From Acetobacter conturbans (GTDB lineage Bacteria > Pseudomonadota > Alphaproteobacteria > Acetobacterales > Acetobacteraceae), in contig NZ_WOSY01000004.1 in NCBI RefSeq assembly GCF_011516755.1, forward strand, positions 186,001-250,000: a stretch of 64,000 bases of DNA. The letters are read 5' to 3'. The notes below the pieces were generated by a model that saw only the letters and a program-made list of their open reading frames with translations, made no database searches and was not told the DNA's origin. Position numbers and translations under genes: made by a program. Within the stretch, counting starts at the first letter, position 1; each line of letters opens with the position of its first letter. Positions 9,157 to 17,667 of the stretch are shown in pieces.

Positions 9157-9570
9157 ATGACCCGTTTTTACCTTCGCGTTCTTGGTGTCGCGTCCATTAT
9201 TGCAGGCACTTCGTCTGTCGTTCTTCCGGCTCACGCGGCTGATCTTCCGGCTGTTTATGGACAGGCCCCAACTGCCGTCGCTTCATCTGCCGATGTCGCC
9301 TCTGTTTCGCCTGCCAATGTCGCAGGTCTTCTGAACTATTGTGTCGAGACGAACCTTGTCTCTCATGATGATGGGGATTCGCTGCAGGCTGCTGTCAACG
9401 CCAAGACAAACGCAGTCCCGAATGACCAGAACGGCAACATGGACTATGCGATCGGCACCACGGGCGAGTTCCTGATCAGTGGCAAGCGTTCCACGATCAC
9501 CTCCCTCGACCAGCCTGCTCAGGGGAAGGTCTGCTCCAGCGTGCTGACGCGGGCGAAATCCCTGATCTGA
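9157..9570 (+). CDS. Small exported protein, DUF2501/YjjA-like
   Basis: A 137-residue protein with a clear Sec signal peptide (cleavage after AHA, about residue 26). I chose the ATG at 9157 because CAGGAG lies 7 bases before it; an upstream ATG at 9130 lacks such a site. The mature part has VAGLLNYCVETNLV early and GKVCSSVLTRAKSLI at the end. This two-Cys pattern resembles DUF2501 (E. coli YjjA), where a YC motif and a C-terminal Cys-containing helix occupy the same places. That family has no known function, and the assignment is from pattern memory only. It has its own strong terminator. Confidence 0.6.
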   Translation: MTRFYLRVLGVASIIAGTSSVVLPAHAADLPAVYGQAPTAVASSADVASVSPANVAGLLNYCVETNLVSHDDGDSLQAAVNAKTNAVPNDQNGNMDYAIGTTGEFLISGKRSTITSLDQPAQGKVCSSVLTRAKSLI

Positions 9571-9597
9571 AAACCGTCTGACAGGACGTTATCAGGA

Positions 9598-9627
9598 AGC
9601 CCTGCCGTTTCTTCGGCAGGGCTTTTT
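9598..9627 (+). terminator. Rho-independent terminator
   Basis: AGCCCTGCCG pairs perfectly with CGGCAGGGCT around a 6-base loop and runs into five Ts. It lies 27 bases after the DUF2501-like gene. The facing gene on the minus strand ends at 9640, so the stem may serve both. Confidence 0.9.
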
Positions 9628-9639
9628 CGTTTGCAGGGT

Positions 9640-9894
9640 TCAGAGAGTCCGGTGTGGATCGCGCAAGCTCTCCGGTTCGTCTTCCGCCTCGATCAGGAGG
9701 AAGCGCGGATGTCCCTCCACCAGCTCCACCCACATCGACAGGGGACGGACCCACAGCGTTCCATGAGCTTCGCTGCGGTAAACGACTAGCCATTCTTCTG
9801 TTTCGCTGTGACGCGCGGTGTGAAGGACGGTATACAGACCGCCCTTGTAATGACGATACAGGCCGGGCTGAATCAGGATCGGTTGATTTTTCAA
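9640..9894 (-). CDS. DUF1653 family protein
   Basis: An 84-residue protein with PGLYRHYKGGLYTVLHTARH near the start and LWVRPLSMWVE later, both typical of the DUF1653 fold, a small beta-rich domain of unknown function. The start is a TTG codon: AAAGGAG lies 9 bases upstream, and the ATG closer to it runs straight into a stop. The protein has no signal peptide and is probably cytoplasmic. Its neighbours do not suggest a role. Confidence 0.75.
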   Translation of the reverse strand: MKNQPILIQPGLYRHYKGGLYTVLHTARHSETEEWLVVYRSEAHGTLWVRPLSMWVELVEGHPRFLLIEAEDEPESLRDPHRTL

Positions 9895-9987
9895 GACATA
9901 TCGCTCCTTTCGTCAATCGCGGCTATGGTGCCGGAAAGGATGTGGTTTCGACATCCTCCTGTCATCGTTTGATGGAGTTTTTCTGCC

Positions 9988-10668
9988 TTGCGTCCATTTT
10001 TCCTGTCGGCACTGATAAAGCAGTCCCTGCTCGACTGGCTGCGTCCGGGAAGTGTCCATCAGAGAGCCGGACTTGCCGTTGCGGCGCTCGGCGTGGGCAT
10101 GATCTCAGGCAGTTGCAGTGATGCAGCTTATGCCACCACGACCACCCAGCACCATCGGACGACATCTCACCGCCACGCCGGAACGGGAAAATCCTCCGCG
10201 TCCTCTGCTGCCAAACCGGTCATTCTTTCCCAGCAGCCGGGCACGGAACTGGATAAGGACGCCCGCACCCTCGCGGCAGATGACATCGCCACCTCACGGC
10301 GGCATCACGAGGAGCCGGTGGTCCTGATCGGTTCCGCTCCTCTGTCGACGAAAAAAGGTGATGTCGCACTCTTCATTGAGCTACAGTCAGCCGCCCTTTG
10401 CGGATCGGCCGGATGTTCTACGGACGTCTATCTGCGTCAGCATAAAGAGTGGATCAAGATTCTCGATTCAGTCAGTGGCGAAATCGCGATTCTGCCGACC
10501 AGCCATCATGGAATGTACGATCTCGTGGTTGACGGGAGTGATCGCTGGGTGTGGGACGGCTCATCCTATCAGGATACGATAGGCGCAGCCCCGATCGGCA
10601 ACCTTCGTGGCGAGATCGAGCAGTTCCAGAAGCAGAAGGCAAGCAAGGCTTCCACGTCAGGTCACTGA
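9988..10668 (+). CDS. Exported protein of unknown function
   Basis: A 226-residue protein that I do not recognise. A TTG start at 9988 follows TGGAG. The N-terminus has a basic start and a hydrophobic segment at about residues 28-48 (AGLAVAALGVGMISGSC), fitting a signal peptide or anchor. A low-complexity Thr/His/Ser linker (about 50-70) follows, then a compact domain (about 105-205) with two Cys in AALCGSAGCSTDVYLR and a Trp-rich end, DRWVWDGSSY. The two close Cys could form a periplasmic disulfide. It stands alone between a DUF1653 gene and an esterase gene on the other strand. Confidence 0.6.
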   Translation: MRPFFLSALIKQSLLDWLRPGSVHQRAGLAVAALGVGMISGSCSDAAYATTTTQHHRTTSHRHAGTGKSSASSAAKPVILSQQPGTELDKDARTLAADDIATSRRHHEEPVVLIGSAPLSTKKGDVALFIELQSAALCGSAGCSTDVYLRQHKEWIKILDSVSGEIAILPTSHHGMYDLVVDGSDRWVWDGSSYQDTIGAAPIGNLRGEIEQFQKQKASKASTSGH

Positions 10669-10688
10669 CGCTTCCGGCCGCTGTCTGT

Positions 10689-11645
10689 TCAGGCCATCGC
10701 GCGACGCATCGCATCAACGCGTCGTATTCCTGAACGGACAGTCACTCCGGCGCGCGGCTCCCATTCAAAGGCATGAAACGCGCCTGGAAAGACTTGCAGC
10801 TCGACTGGCACGCCTGCCTGCATGAGGCGTCTGGCGAAAGCGATGTCTTCCTCAAGGAAAAGGTCGATGGAACCGACCCCGATATAGGTCGGCGGCAGGT
10901 CGGCGAGAGAGCTGGCCCGGGCTGGGGCAGCGAAGGGTGAAACGCCCGCAGCACCGACTGCTGTAGCCCCCAGATACGACTCCCATCCGAAACGGTTCAT
11001 CTCTGCTGTCCACAGGAAGGCTCCTGCGCCCGGAATGTCCGGGTGTGTCAGGACCGTCCTGTCGTCCAGCATGGGATATTGCAGGCTCTGGAACGCCAGT
11101 GCCGGGCCGCCGCGCTGGCGGGTGAGCAATGCCAGCGCGGCGGCCAGCCCTCCGCCAGCACTTTCCCCCACGACACCGATCCGCGAGGGGTCGATCATCA
11201 ACATTTCGGCCTGCGCGACTGTCCACAGAAGGGTCGCGTAACAGTCTTCCAGGGGTGCGGGGAACGGATTCTCTGGTGCCAGACGATAGTCGGTCGAGAC
11301 AATCACGCACCCCAGTTGGGTCGCCCAGTGCCGAAGGGTGGGGACGAAGGCGTCCGGTGTTCCCACGACGAAACCACCGCCATGAATATGTACCATCGCG
11401 GGGCGCGGTTTTGTCGCCGGAGCATTGGGGGCAATGACCAGTACACGGACGGCAGGGTCATCCGGCATGCCGGGGATGTAGTGTTCAGTCGTTGTGACGG
11501 GAAGATCATCCCTCATGCCCGGCGGTGGCATGTGCCGCACACGTGTTGCGGCGAGGGATGAGGCATCAAGTTCGGCGGGGCCGAACCGTTCGAGGAGGGA
11601 GCGAAGTTCCGGATCGACCAAATGACGGGAGTCTGTGTGCGACAT
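10689..11645 (-). CDS. Alpha/beta hydrolase, HSL-type esterase
   Basis: A 318-residue esterase of the hormone-sensitive-lipase (family IV) group. The oxyanion-hole motif HGGG is at residues 88-91 in VHIHGGGFVVGT. The nucleophile elbow GESAGGG puts the catalytic Ser at about 162. The Asp is expected in VGSIDLFLEED and the His in FPGAFHAFEW, both where the family has them. DYRLAPENPFPAPLED is also a family signature. It has no signal peptide, so it is cytoplasmic; the substrate is unknown. It lies after murA on the same strand with a 34-base gap and may be transcribed with it. Confidence 0.88.
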   Translation of the reverse strand: MSHTDSRHLVDPELRSLLERFGPAELDASSLAATRVRHMPPPGMRDDLPVTTTEHYIPGMPDDPAVRVLVIAPNAPATKPRPAMVHIHGGGFVVGTPDAFVPTLRHWATQLGCVIVSTDYRLAPENPFPAPLEDCYATLLWTVAQAEMLMIDPSRIGVVGESAGGGLAAALALLTRQRGGPALAFQSLQYPMLDDRTVLTHPDIPGAGAFLWTAEMNRFGWESYLGATAVGAAGVSPFAAPARASSLADLPPTYIGVGSIDLFLEEDIAFARRLMQAGVPVELQVFPGAFHAFEWEPRAGVTVRSGIRRVDAMRRAMA

Positions 11646-11679
11646 GCTTTTTCTCCTCTTCGAACGGGGCAGGGGCGGG

Positions 11680-12942
11680 TCAGCCTTTCACGCGCTCGAT
11701 ATTGGCTCCGCAGGCGGCGAGTTTCTTTTCCACAGCCTCGTAGCCACGGTCCAGATGATAGACCCGGCTGAGGATCGTCTCGCCATGCGCGGCGAGACCG
11801 GCAAGGATCAGCGAGAACGAAGCACGCAGATCTGTCGCCATGACCGGTGCGCCAGACAGGGCGTGCACACCGCGGATGATGGCTGACGACCCATGCACAT
11901 TGATCCGTGCGCCCATCCGGTTGAGTTCCGGCACATGCATGAAGCGATTTTCGAAGATCGTCTCGGTGATCATCGAAGCGCCCTCGGCCACCGCCAGCAT
12001 CGCCATGAACTGGGCCTGCATGTCGGTCGGGAAACCCGGATAAGGCTCGGTCATGATGTCGATGCCACGGAGTGCGCCCGTCCGGCGCACCCGCATGCCG
12101 TCTTCCTCCTGACTGACCTCGACGCCGGTTTCCTCCAGCGCCCGGACAACCGCACCCAGATCATCGACCTGGCCGCCGACCAGCTTGAGATCGCCGCCGG
12201 TGATGCCTGCCGCACAGGCATAGGTGCCGCATTCGATACGATCCGGCATGATGCGATGTTCGGCACCATAGAGAGCATCCACGCCGTCGATCACGAGCGT
12301 GCCGCTTCCGGTGCCGGTGATGCGCGCACCCATCTTGTTCAGGCACGACACCAGATCGCCAATTTCAGGCTCACGGGCAGCATTGATGATCTCGGTGCGA
12401 CCTTTGGCCAGCGTGGCGGCCATCAGCAGGTTTTCCGTCGCCCCGACCGAGGCGAAAGGCAGCACGATGCGATCGCCGATCAGTCCCTTGGGGGCCGTGG
12501 CGTTGATATAGCCGCCTTCGAGACGGATTTCCGCGCCGAGTGCTTCCAGCCCTTTCAGATGCATGTCCACCGGACGCGTGCCGATGGCGCAGCCACCGGG
12601 CAGCGACACGCGGGCCTTGCCGCATCGGGCGATCAGCGGGCCGAGCACGAGAATGGAAGCACGCATCTTCGACACGATGTCGTAGGGCGCTTCCGTGTTC
12701 GTGATCTCGCCGCCGATGGCATAGGACGTGCCATTGCCGTTCAGGTCCTCGACCCCGACGCCATGCTGAACCAGCAGATCGCGCATCGTGGCGATGTCGG
12801 CGATGCGGGGGACGTTGGTGAGGGTCAGGCGCTCAGCCGTAAGCAGGCCCGCGACCATCAGTTTCAGGCCGGCATTCTTCGCGCCACCGATGGTGATCTT
12901 GCCGTGGAGGGGCTTGCCGCCCCGGATGATGAACCGGTCCAT
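11680..12942 (-). CDS. murA: UDP-N-acetylglucosamine 1-carboxyvinyltransferase
   Basis: A 420-residue enzyme that adds enolpyruvate from PEP to UDP-GlcNAc, the first committed step of peptidoglycan synthesis, in the cytoplasm. It starts [20 protein letters not shown], with the Lys-Asn pair in GAKNAGLK. The active-site Cys is residue 118 in [15 protein letters not shown] (Cys115 in E. coli), so it should be fosfomycin-sensitive at that residue. The length is normal. It follows dcd by 3 bases in a compact minus-strand operon. Confidence 0.97.
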   Translation of the reverse strand: MDRFIIRGGKPLHGKITIGGAKNAGLKLMVAGLLTAERLTLTNVPRIADIATMRDLLVQHGVGVEDLNGNGTSYAIGGEITNTEAPYDIVSKMRASILVLGPLIARCGKARVSLPGGCAIGTRPVDMHLKGLEALGAEIRLEGGYINATAPKGLIGDRIVLPFASVGATENLLMAATLAKGRTEIINAAREPEIGDLVSCLNKMGARITGTGSGTLVIDGVDALYGAEHRIMPDRIECGTYACAAGITGGDLKLVGGQVDDLGAVVRALEETGVEVSQEEDGMRVRRTGALRGIDIMTEPYPGFPTDMQAQFMAMLAVAEGASMITETIFENRFMHVPELNRMGARINVHGSSAIIRGVHALSGAPVMATDLRASFSLILAGLAAHGETILSRVYHLDRGYEAVEKKLAACGANIERVKG

Positions 12943-12945
12943 GCT

Positions 12946-13500
12946 TCAGAGCCTCGGTGTCGCGACGCCGCGCTGGTGCATGTATTTCCCGGAACGATCG
13001 GCGTAGCTGATTTCACAGGGCGAAGCGCCCTGAAAGAACAGGAACTGGCAGATGCCTTCGTTCGCATAGATACGGGCGGGCAGGGGCGTCGTATTGCTGA
13101 TTTCGATCGTCACCTGACCTTCCCATTCAGGTTCAAGCGGGGTGACGTTCACGATGATGCCGCAGCGTGCGTAGGTGGACTTGCCAAGGCAAACGACCAG
13201 TGTGTCGCGCGGAATACGGAAATATTCGATTGTGTGCGCCAGAACGAAGCTGTTCGGCGGTATGACGCAGACATCGGTCCTGCGTGAGACGAAGCTGTCT
13301 TCGCTGAAGGCTTTCGGATCGACGATGACGCCGTTTACATCCGTGAAAATCTTGAAATCGTCTGCGACGCGGGCATCATAACCGTATGAAGAAAGGCCGT
13401 AGGATATAACGCCATCCCGCTTCTGGTTTTCCACGAACGGTTCGATCATGCCGTGATTGAGCGCCCTGTCGCGTATCCAGGTGTCAGGCATGATCGGCAT
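12946..13500 (-). CDS. dcd: dCTP deaminase
   Basis: A 184-residue enzyme that deaminates dCTP to dUTP and so feeds dTTP synthesis. Typical stretches are [20 protein letters not shown], the S/R/G-rich [20 protein letters not shown], and the C-terminal EGICQFLFF. The start overlaps the stop of the small upstream gene by one base (TGATG), and murA follows closely, so this is a translationally coupled operon. The length matches the family. Confidence 0.96.
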   Translation of the reverse strand: MPIMPDTWIRDRALNHGMIEPFVENQKRDGVISYGLSSYGYDARVADDFKIFTDVNGVIVDPKAFSEDSFVSRRTDVCVIPPNSFVLAHTIEYFRIPRDTLVVCLGKSTYARCGIIVNVTPLEPEWEGQVTIEISNTTPLPARIYANEGICQFLFFQGASPCEISYADRSGKYMHQRGVATPRL

Positions 13501-13709
13501 CAGGAAGTCTCCGGGCGGTTATGAGAGGGGAGCGGCGCGTCATGGCTCCCGGCTGAGTCGGGAGGAGAGGAAGGCGTCTCTGCCCCGGCCCGTGCACGCG
13601 CCTGCGCCTTACGCCGCCTGAGGTTGGCGCGCAAGGCCTCGGCTTCGGCGGCGAGACGCGCCAGACGTGCTGCTTCGGCGGCAGGTGTAAGGCGTGGGGT
13701 CTCAGTCAT
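13500..13709 (-). CDS. Small basic helical protein upstream of dcd
   Basis: A small protein of 69 residues if it starts at the ATG at 13709, which has AGGGG upstream; a longer form would start at 13814. After a short lead the core is one Ala/Leu/Arg-rich helix, [20 protein letters not shown] then [15 protein letters not shown], and the rest is disordered and Ser/Pro-rich. No known domain is recognised. A single amphipathic basic helix could bind nucleic acid or a partner, but that is a guess. It is coupled to dcd by a one-base overlap. Confidence 0.6.
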   Translation of the reverse strand: MTETPRLTPAAEAARLARLAAEAEALRANLRRRKAQARARAGAETPSSPPDSAGSHDAPLPSHNRPETS

Positions 13710-14048
13710 AACGCTTTGTTCCCCTGCCGCTTTGTCCTTTGGGGATGGGAGAGCAGCGCCCCTGTCTGCTGAGGGCTCGGGGGTATTCGCGATGTCGTCG
13801 CCTGCAGATGACATTCCTGATTTTCTGTCCGGCTCTCGTTGTCTGGAGACTGATTATTCGGGCGGAAACGTTTCCGCAAAGGAAATGTCTCGTCTCTTTA
13901 TCGCACTCACGGGGTCCCTGCCAGTGATCTTGCGATCAAAGAAGCAGCCGATGGCAAAAGAATGGCTCCTTGTTTTTCTGGCCGCCGGCGAAACTCTTTT
14001 TCGGACAAGGCGTTTGGTTTTTACCAATCTATCAAGGGCTTGAAGACA
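13710..14048 (+). other. Intergenic region with no supported gene
   Basis: This stretch separates the minus-strand dcd operon from the plus-strand entericidin-like gene and should hold both promoters. Part of it (13710-13814) would be coding if the small gene uses its upstream start. Otherwise I see only an A/T-richer section near 13880-14045 and no convincing open frame. Confidence 0.5.
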
Positions 14049-14243
14049 ATGGAAAAACCAAAAAACTTTCGTTCTTTTGCTATTCGGATGACAGGCGCGG
14101 GCGTTTTGATTCTCAGTCTTGCAGGCTGCAACACGGTTCATGGAGCGGGAAAAGATGTAAGCGCGGTGGGGCATAATGTATCGCGCGGAGCAGAGGCGAC
14201 GCAGCAGAGCATTACCAATGCAACAGGAAGCTCAACCCATTGA
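14049..14243 (+). CDS. Entericidin-like small lipoprotein
   Basis: A 64-residue lipoprotein resembling entericidin A/B. It has a basic start, a hydrophobic segment and the lipobox LSLAGC, followed by NTVHGAGKDVSAVGHNV, which closely follows the family pattern of a short Gly/Asp/Val helix. Entericidins are small membrane lipoproteins; in E. coli EcnA/EcnB were described as an antidote and toxin pair linked to lysis in stationary phase. Only one member is present here, so a toxin-antidote pair is not supported. The ATG at 14049 is preferred because the lipoprotein signal starts there. Confidence 0.8.
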   Translation: MEKPKNFRSFAIRMTGAGVLILSLAGCNTVHGAGKDVSAVGHNVSRGAEATQQSITNATGSSTH

Positions 14244-14310
14244 TGCCCTCGTCATTCCGGCTTCTCTGATGGCCGGGAATGGTGAGAGGGATCTGCCTGT
14301 TTTTTAAAGA

Positions 14311-14340
14311 GAATGCCCGGAGGATATCTTCCGGGCATTC
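14311..14340 (+). terminator. Perfect hairpin after entericidin-like gene
   Basis: GAATGCCCGGA pairs perfectly with TCCGGGCATTC around an 8-base loop. The T run lies before the stem (14300-14305), not after it, so terminator function is uncertain. An upstream imperfect stem at about 14247-14290 running into those Ts may be the true terminator. Confidence 0.4.
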
Positions 14341-14411
14341 GCTGTACTCTATATGTTGCCCTCTAAGGGTGGAGTGTCGTCATCGCTTCATCAGGGAGCC
14401 GCGAGAAGAGA

Positions 14412-14801
14412 ATGGCGCGAAAAACGTCAGCAGGTGTGGGTCTGATTTGTCTGTGCGGCCTTCTCTTCGCAGAGCCTGCAGGAGCAGGGAGTACCGTGTC
14501 CGCGGGAAAACAGGATGTTTCCGCTGCGCAGGTCCCCAGTGGCGACGACAGGATTGATCTGCTCAATGCAGCGCAGCTCGGTGCGGCGTATAAAGGTCCG
14601 GTTTATTACAAGGGGCAGCCTGTCCCTGCCGCGCAGCCGGTTCGGCTGGAAAATACCCCCTCGGTCGCCCCGAAAGATGATGGGACGCATCGTCCCTCGC
14701 TGACTTCCCCGACACTACGGGCCGCACCCGCCAGCGCTTATCACGGATCGCTTTATTATCCGGCGAACAGCACGTCTTTGCCTGCACCAAGACCGAATTG
14801 A
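14412..14801 (+). CDS. Small exported protein of unknown function
   Basis: A 129-residue protein with a Sec-type signal peptide (basic start, hydrophobic LICLCGLLF, cleavage near AGA, about residue 25). The mature chain is low in complexity and rich in Ala, Pro and Ser. Two similar Tyr-rich pieces, AYKGPVYYKGQ and AYHGSLYYPAN, look like a degenerate internal repeat about 70 residues apart. No known family is recognised. It is monocistronic, between an entericidin-like gene and an antiporter gene. Confidence 0.6.
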   Translation: MARKTSAGVGLICLCGLLFAEPAGAGSTVSAGKQDVSAAQVPSGDDRIDLLNAAQLGAAYKGPVYYKGQPVPAAQPVRLENTPSVAPKDDGTHRPSLTSPTLRAAPASAYHGSLYYPANSTSLPAPRPN

Positions 14802-15009
14802 CTGAGAATAAAAAGAATTTTTCGCAGTGATGGAGCGGAAAACGACCTATTTCACGTGTGGAGCTGTGAATTATCTACGAAAAATTATCAAATCTTGCCA
14901 CAAGACTGCCTGAAATGGTTCTCAATGAGGACGGTCAGCCGGGAAACGAAGGGCTGACCGCGCAAAAACAGGTACGTACGCCTCAGGGTGGCGGGGAAAG
15001 GGGTGTTCG

Positions 15010-17610
15010 ATGGAAGTGACGGGCCTTGCGGCAGTATTGCTGGCGATAGCACTGCTGCTGGTGGTCGTCAGTGCCGTTCAGCCAGTCGCACGCCGACTTG
15101 AGGTGTCGGAAACCGTCCTGCTGGCGCTCGTCGGCATCGTGATCGGTGGTGGCGCCGATCTCGTCATACGGAGCACCTATACCGACAAGATCCCCGGTAT
15201 GGCTGGCACGGCGCTCAACGGAGTTGCCGAGACGTTCCTCGATTTTCCCGTCAGCAGCGAAGTGTTCCTGCTCGTCTTTCTTCCTGTGCTGGTTTTTCAG
15301 GGAGCACTTGCAATCGATGTCCGTCGTCTGGCGGATGAGGCGGCCACGGTGCTTCTGCTTGCCGTGGTCGCGGTCGTGGTATCGACGGCGACCATCGGGT
15401 TCGCGCTGTTCCCCTTTGCGCAGATGCCGCTGGTGGTGTGCCTGCTGCTTGGCTCGATCGTGGCGACCACCGATCCATCCGCCGTGGCGGGGATTTTCCG
15501 TGATATCGGCGCCGCGTCGCGCCTGACGCGACTGGTGGAAGGCGAGGCGCTGCTGAATGACGCCGCTGCCATCGCCATCTTCGCGGTGCTGCTGGATTCC
15601 GTAACGTCCCATCAGGCGATCCATGTGGGCAGCGCCACCATATCGTTCCTTGTCTCCTTCGCGGGCGCGATTGCGATCGGCATCATCGGTGCCCGGCTGA
15701 TGCTGTACATGATCACGGTGCTCGGGAATGCGCCCGCGGCGGAAACGACGCTGACCGTGGCGTTGCCCTACATCGTCTATATTCTCTGCGATGAGGTGAT
15801 CGGCGTCTCGGGTGTGGTTGCCACCGCCGCCGCCGGACTGACGATGTCGGTTTATGGCCCCTCGACCTTCCGTCCGCAGACCTGGCGCTTTCTCAACGAA
15901 CTCTGGCAGCAGCTTGTGTTCTGGGCTGGCTCGCTGGTGTTCGTGCTCGCCTCCATGCTGATCCCCCGATTGCTGGTCGGAATGACCCGCTGGGATGTCG
16001 TCCTGATCGTGATTGCAAGCGTTGCGGGGCTGGTGGCCCGGGCCACGGTCGTGTTTGGCCTCCTGCCCGTTCTGGCATGGACGCGCCTCGCTCCGCCTGT
16101 ACCATCGCCTTTCAAGGTGACGATGGTGTGGGGCGGTCTGCGCGGCGCGATCACACTGGCTCTGGCGCTCGCGGTGACCGAAAACCCGAATGTTTCCACG
16201 CCTGTAGCCCACTTTATAGGCATCATTGCGACGGGCTTCGTGCTCATCACCCTGCTGCTGAATGGCACAACCCTGCGGTCAGTCGTGCTGTTTCTCAAGC
16301 TCGATCAGCTTTCCCCCATGGATCAGGCGCTCAGGCATCAGGTCCTGAGCATCGCTCTGGAGAAAGTGGCGGAACGGGCTCGTGAAACAGGAGATGAACT
16401 CGGATTTTCCACCGATGCGACCCGCTCCGTTATCGATTCCCTCGAAGTTCGCAGTCATGAGGAGCGGTCGGCCAATACGTTCGACACCGACCTTGGTGAC
16501 CGCCAGCGGGTGACGCTTGCTCTCATCACCATCGCCAATCAGGAGCGGTCCATCCTGCTGGATCTGTTCCGTATTCAGGGACTTTCCCGTCGCGTGATGG
16601 AGACGCTGCTGCGGACCGCCGATGCGATGGTCGACGGAGCCCGTCTGGAAGGGCGGTTCGGCTATGTGCGCGCACTCCGCAAGCGACTGCGGCCCCCTCT
16701 GAAGTTTCGGATGGGCCAGTTCCTTCACAGTCACCTGCATTATGACAAGCTCCTGATGGATGCGATGGCCGAGCGTTTCGAGATGCTGATGGTCGGGCAT
16801 CTCGTCTCGCTTTCGCTGTCACGTTTTCTTCGGGAGAGCATGGAGCCGATGCTGGGGTCCCGCGTGAGCGAGATCGTGGCGGAAACGCTGGCGCGCCAGC
16901 GCAAGATGCTGGACGAGGCGCTGGCCGCTCTCCGGTTGCACTATCCTGGTTATGCCGAGGCTCTGGAAACGCGGATTTTCCGACAGATCGTCCTCCGTCT
17001 GGAGGGGCAGGAAGTGGATACGCTCCATGCGGAATCCCTGATCAGCGACGAGCTTTCCCGCGAACTGCATCGTGAGGTCGAGCGTCGCCGCATGCGTCTC
17101 GATCGGCGCATGACCTTCAATCTGCGCAATAATATCGAGGGACGACTGAAAAATGCCCCTGTGTTCAGGGGGCTGCCCGCTGCGGCGCTGCATGATCTGT
17201 CGATGAGCGCCTCGCTGCGTTTTCCCGCTATCGGAGAGACGCTGCTGAAGCGCGGCCATAAGGTCCACACCGTCTTCTTTGTCAGCGCGGGACGGGCCGA
17301 AATGCATGTCATCGAAAGGGACATCCATTTTGGAGCCGGTGATGTGATCGGTGGTCTTGAGGTGATTGAAAACCGGCCGATGCCAGGCACCGTTCGCACG
17401 GTTCAGTTCGGTCACATGCTCGCCATTCCGGCCAGTCGCTTCCATCGTTTGCTGGAAGAATATCCGGTGGTGGCCAGTAATCTGGAGGAACTGCTCAGAG
17501 GGCGCGCGGAAAGGGGCGCGAACACTCTTTCCATGGCGGCGACCGCTGGTGAGGTAAGCGACCCCCCGGCCCAACCCGCAACCGAATATGTGTCAGTCAT
17601 GAAAGACTAG
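15010..17610 (+). CDS. CPA1 cation/proton antiporter with cyclic-nucleotide-binding tail
   Basis: An 866-residue protein. Residues 1 to about 430 are a 12-13-helix NhaP/CPA1 Na+(K+)/H+ exchanger. The ion-site region is TTDPSAVAGIFRDIG followed by EGEALLNDAAAIAIF, and VWGGLRGAITLALAL is also diagnostic. A cytoplasmic helical region (about 440-700) leads to a cNMP-binding fold (about 705-810) with GLPAAALHDLSMSASLRFPA and the typical HTVFFVSAGRAEMHV. The domain order suggests exchange gated by a nucleotide or another ligand; which ion and which ligand are unknown. GGGG precedes the ATG at a good distance. It stands alone with dusB downstream. Confidence 0.88.
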   Translation: MEVTGLAAVLLAIALLLVVVSAVQPVARRLEVSETVLLALVGIVIGGGADLVIRSTYTDKIPGMAGTALNGVAETFLDFPVSSEVFLLVFLPVLVFQGALAIDVRRLADEAATVLLLAVVAVVVSTATIGFALFPFAQMPLVVCLLLGSIVATTDPSAVAGIFRDIGAASRLTRLVEGEALLNDAAAIAIFAVLLDSVTSHQAIHVGSATISFLVSFAGAIAIGIIGARLMLYMITVLGNAPAAETTLTVALPYIVYILCDEVIGVSGVVATAAAGLTMSVYGPSTFRPQTWRFLNELWQQLVFWAGSLVFVLASMLIPRLLVGMTRWDVVLIVIASVAGLVARATVVFGLLPVLAWTRLAPPVPSPFKVTMVWGGLRGAITLALALAVTENPNVSTPVAHFIGIIATGFVLITLLLNGTTLRSVVLFLKLDQLSPMDQALRHQVLSIALEKVAERARETGDELGFSTDATRSVIDSLEVRSHEERSANTFDTDLGDRQRVTLALITIANQERSILLDLFRIQGLSRRVMETLLRTADAMVDGARLEGRFGYVRALRKRLRPPLKFRMGQFLHSHLHYDKLLMDAMAERFEMLMVGHLVSLSLSRFLRESMEPMLGSRVSEIVAETLARQRKMLDEALAALRLHYPGYAEALETRIFRQIVLRLEGQEVDTLHAESLISDELSRELHREVERRRMRLDRRMTFNLRNNIEGRLKNAPVFRGLPAAALHDLSMSASLRFPAIGETLLKRGHKVHTVFFVSAGRAEMHVIERDIHFGAGDVIGGLEVIENRPMPGTVRTVQFGHMLAIPASRFHRLLEEYPVVASNLEELLRGRAERGANTLSMAATAGEVSDPPAQPATEYVSVMKD

Positions 17611-17667
17611 CAGGGGCAGGCGGCTTCTGTTGAAAGGATGTTCGCACCCGGCTAGACTGGTAAAATC

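Noticed and set aside
14983..16212. A 409-codon minus-strand open frame opposite the antiporter.
   Set aside because: It has the same Arg/His/Gln-rich composition seen for shadows, and lies entirely inside a well-supported membrane protein.
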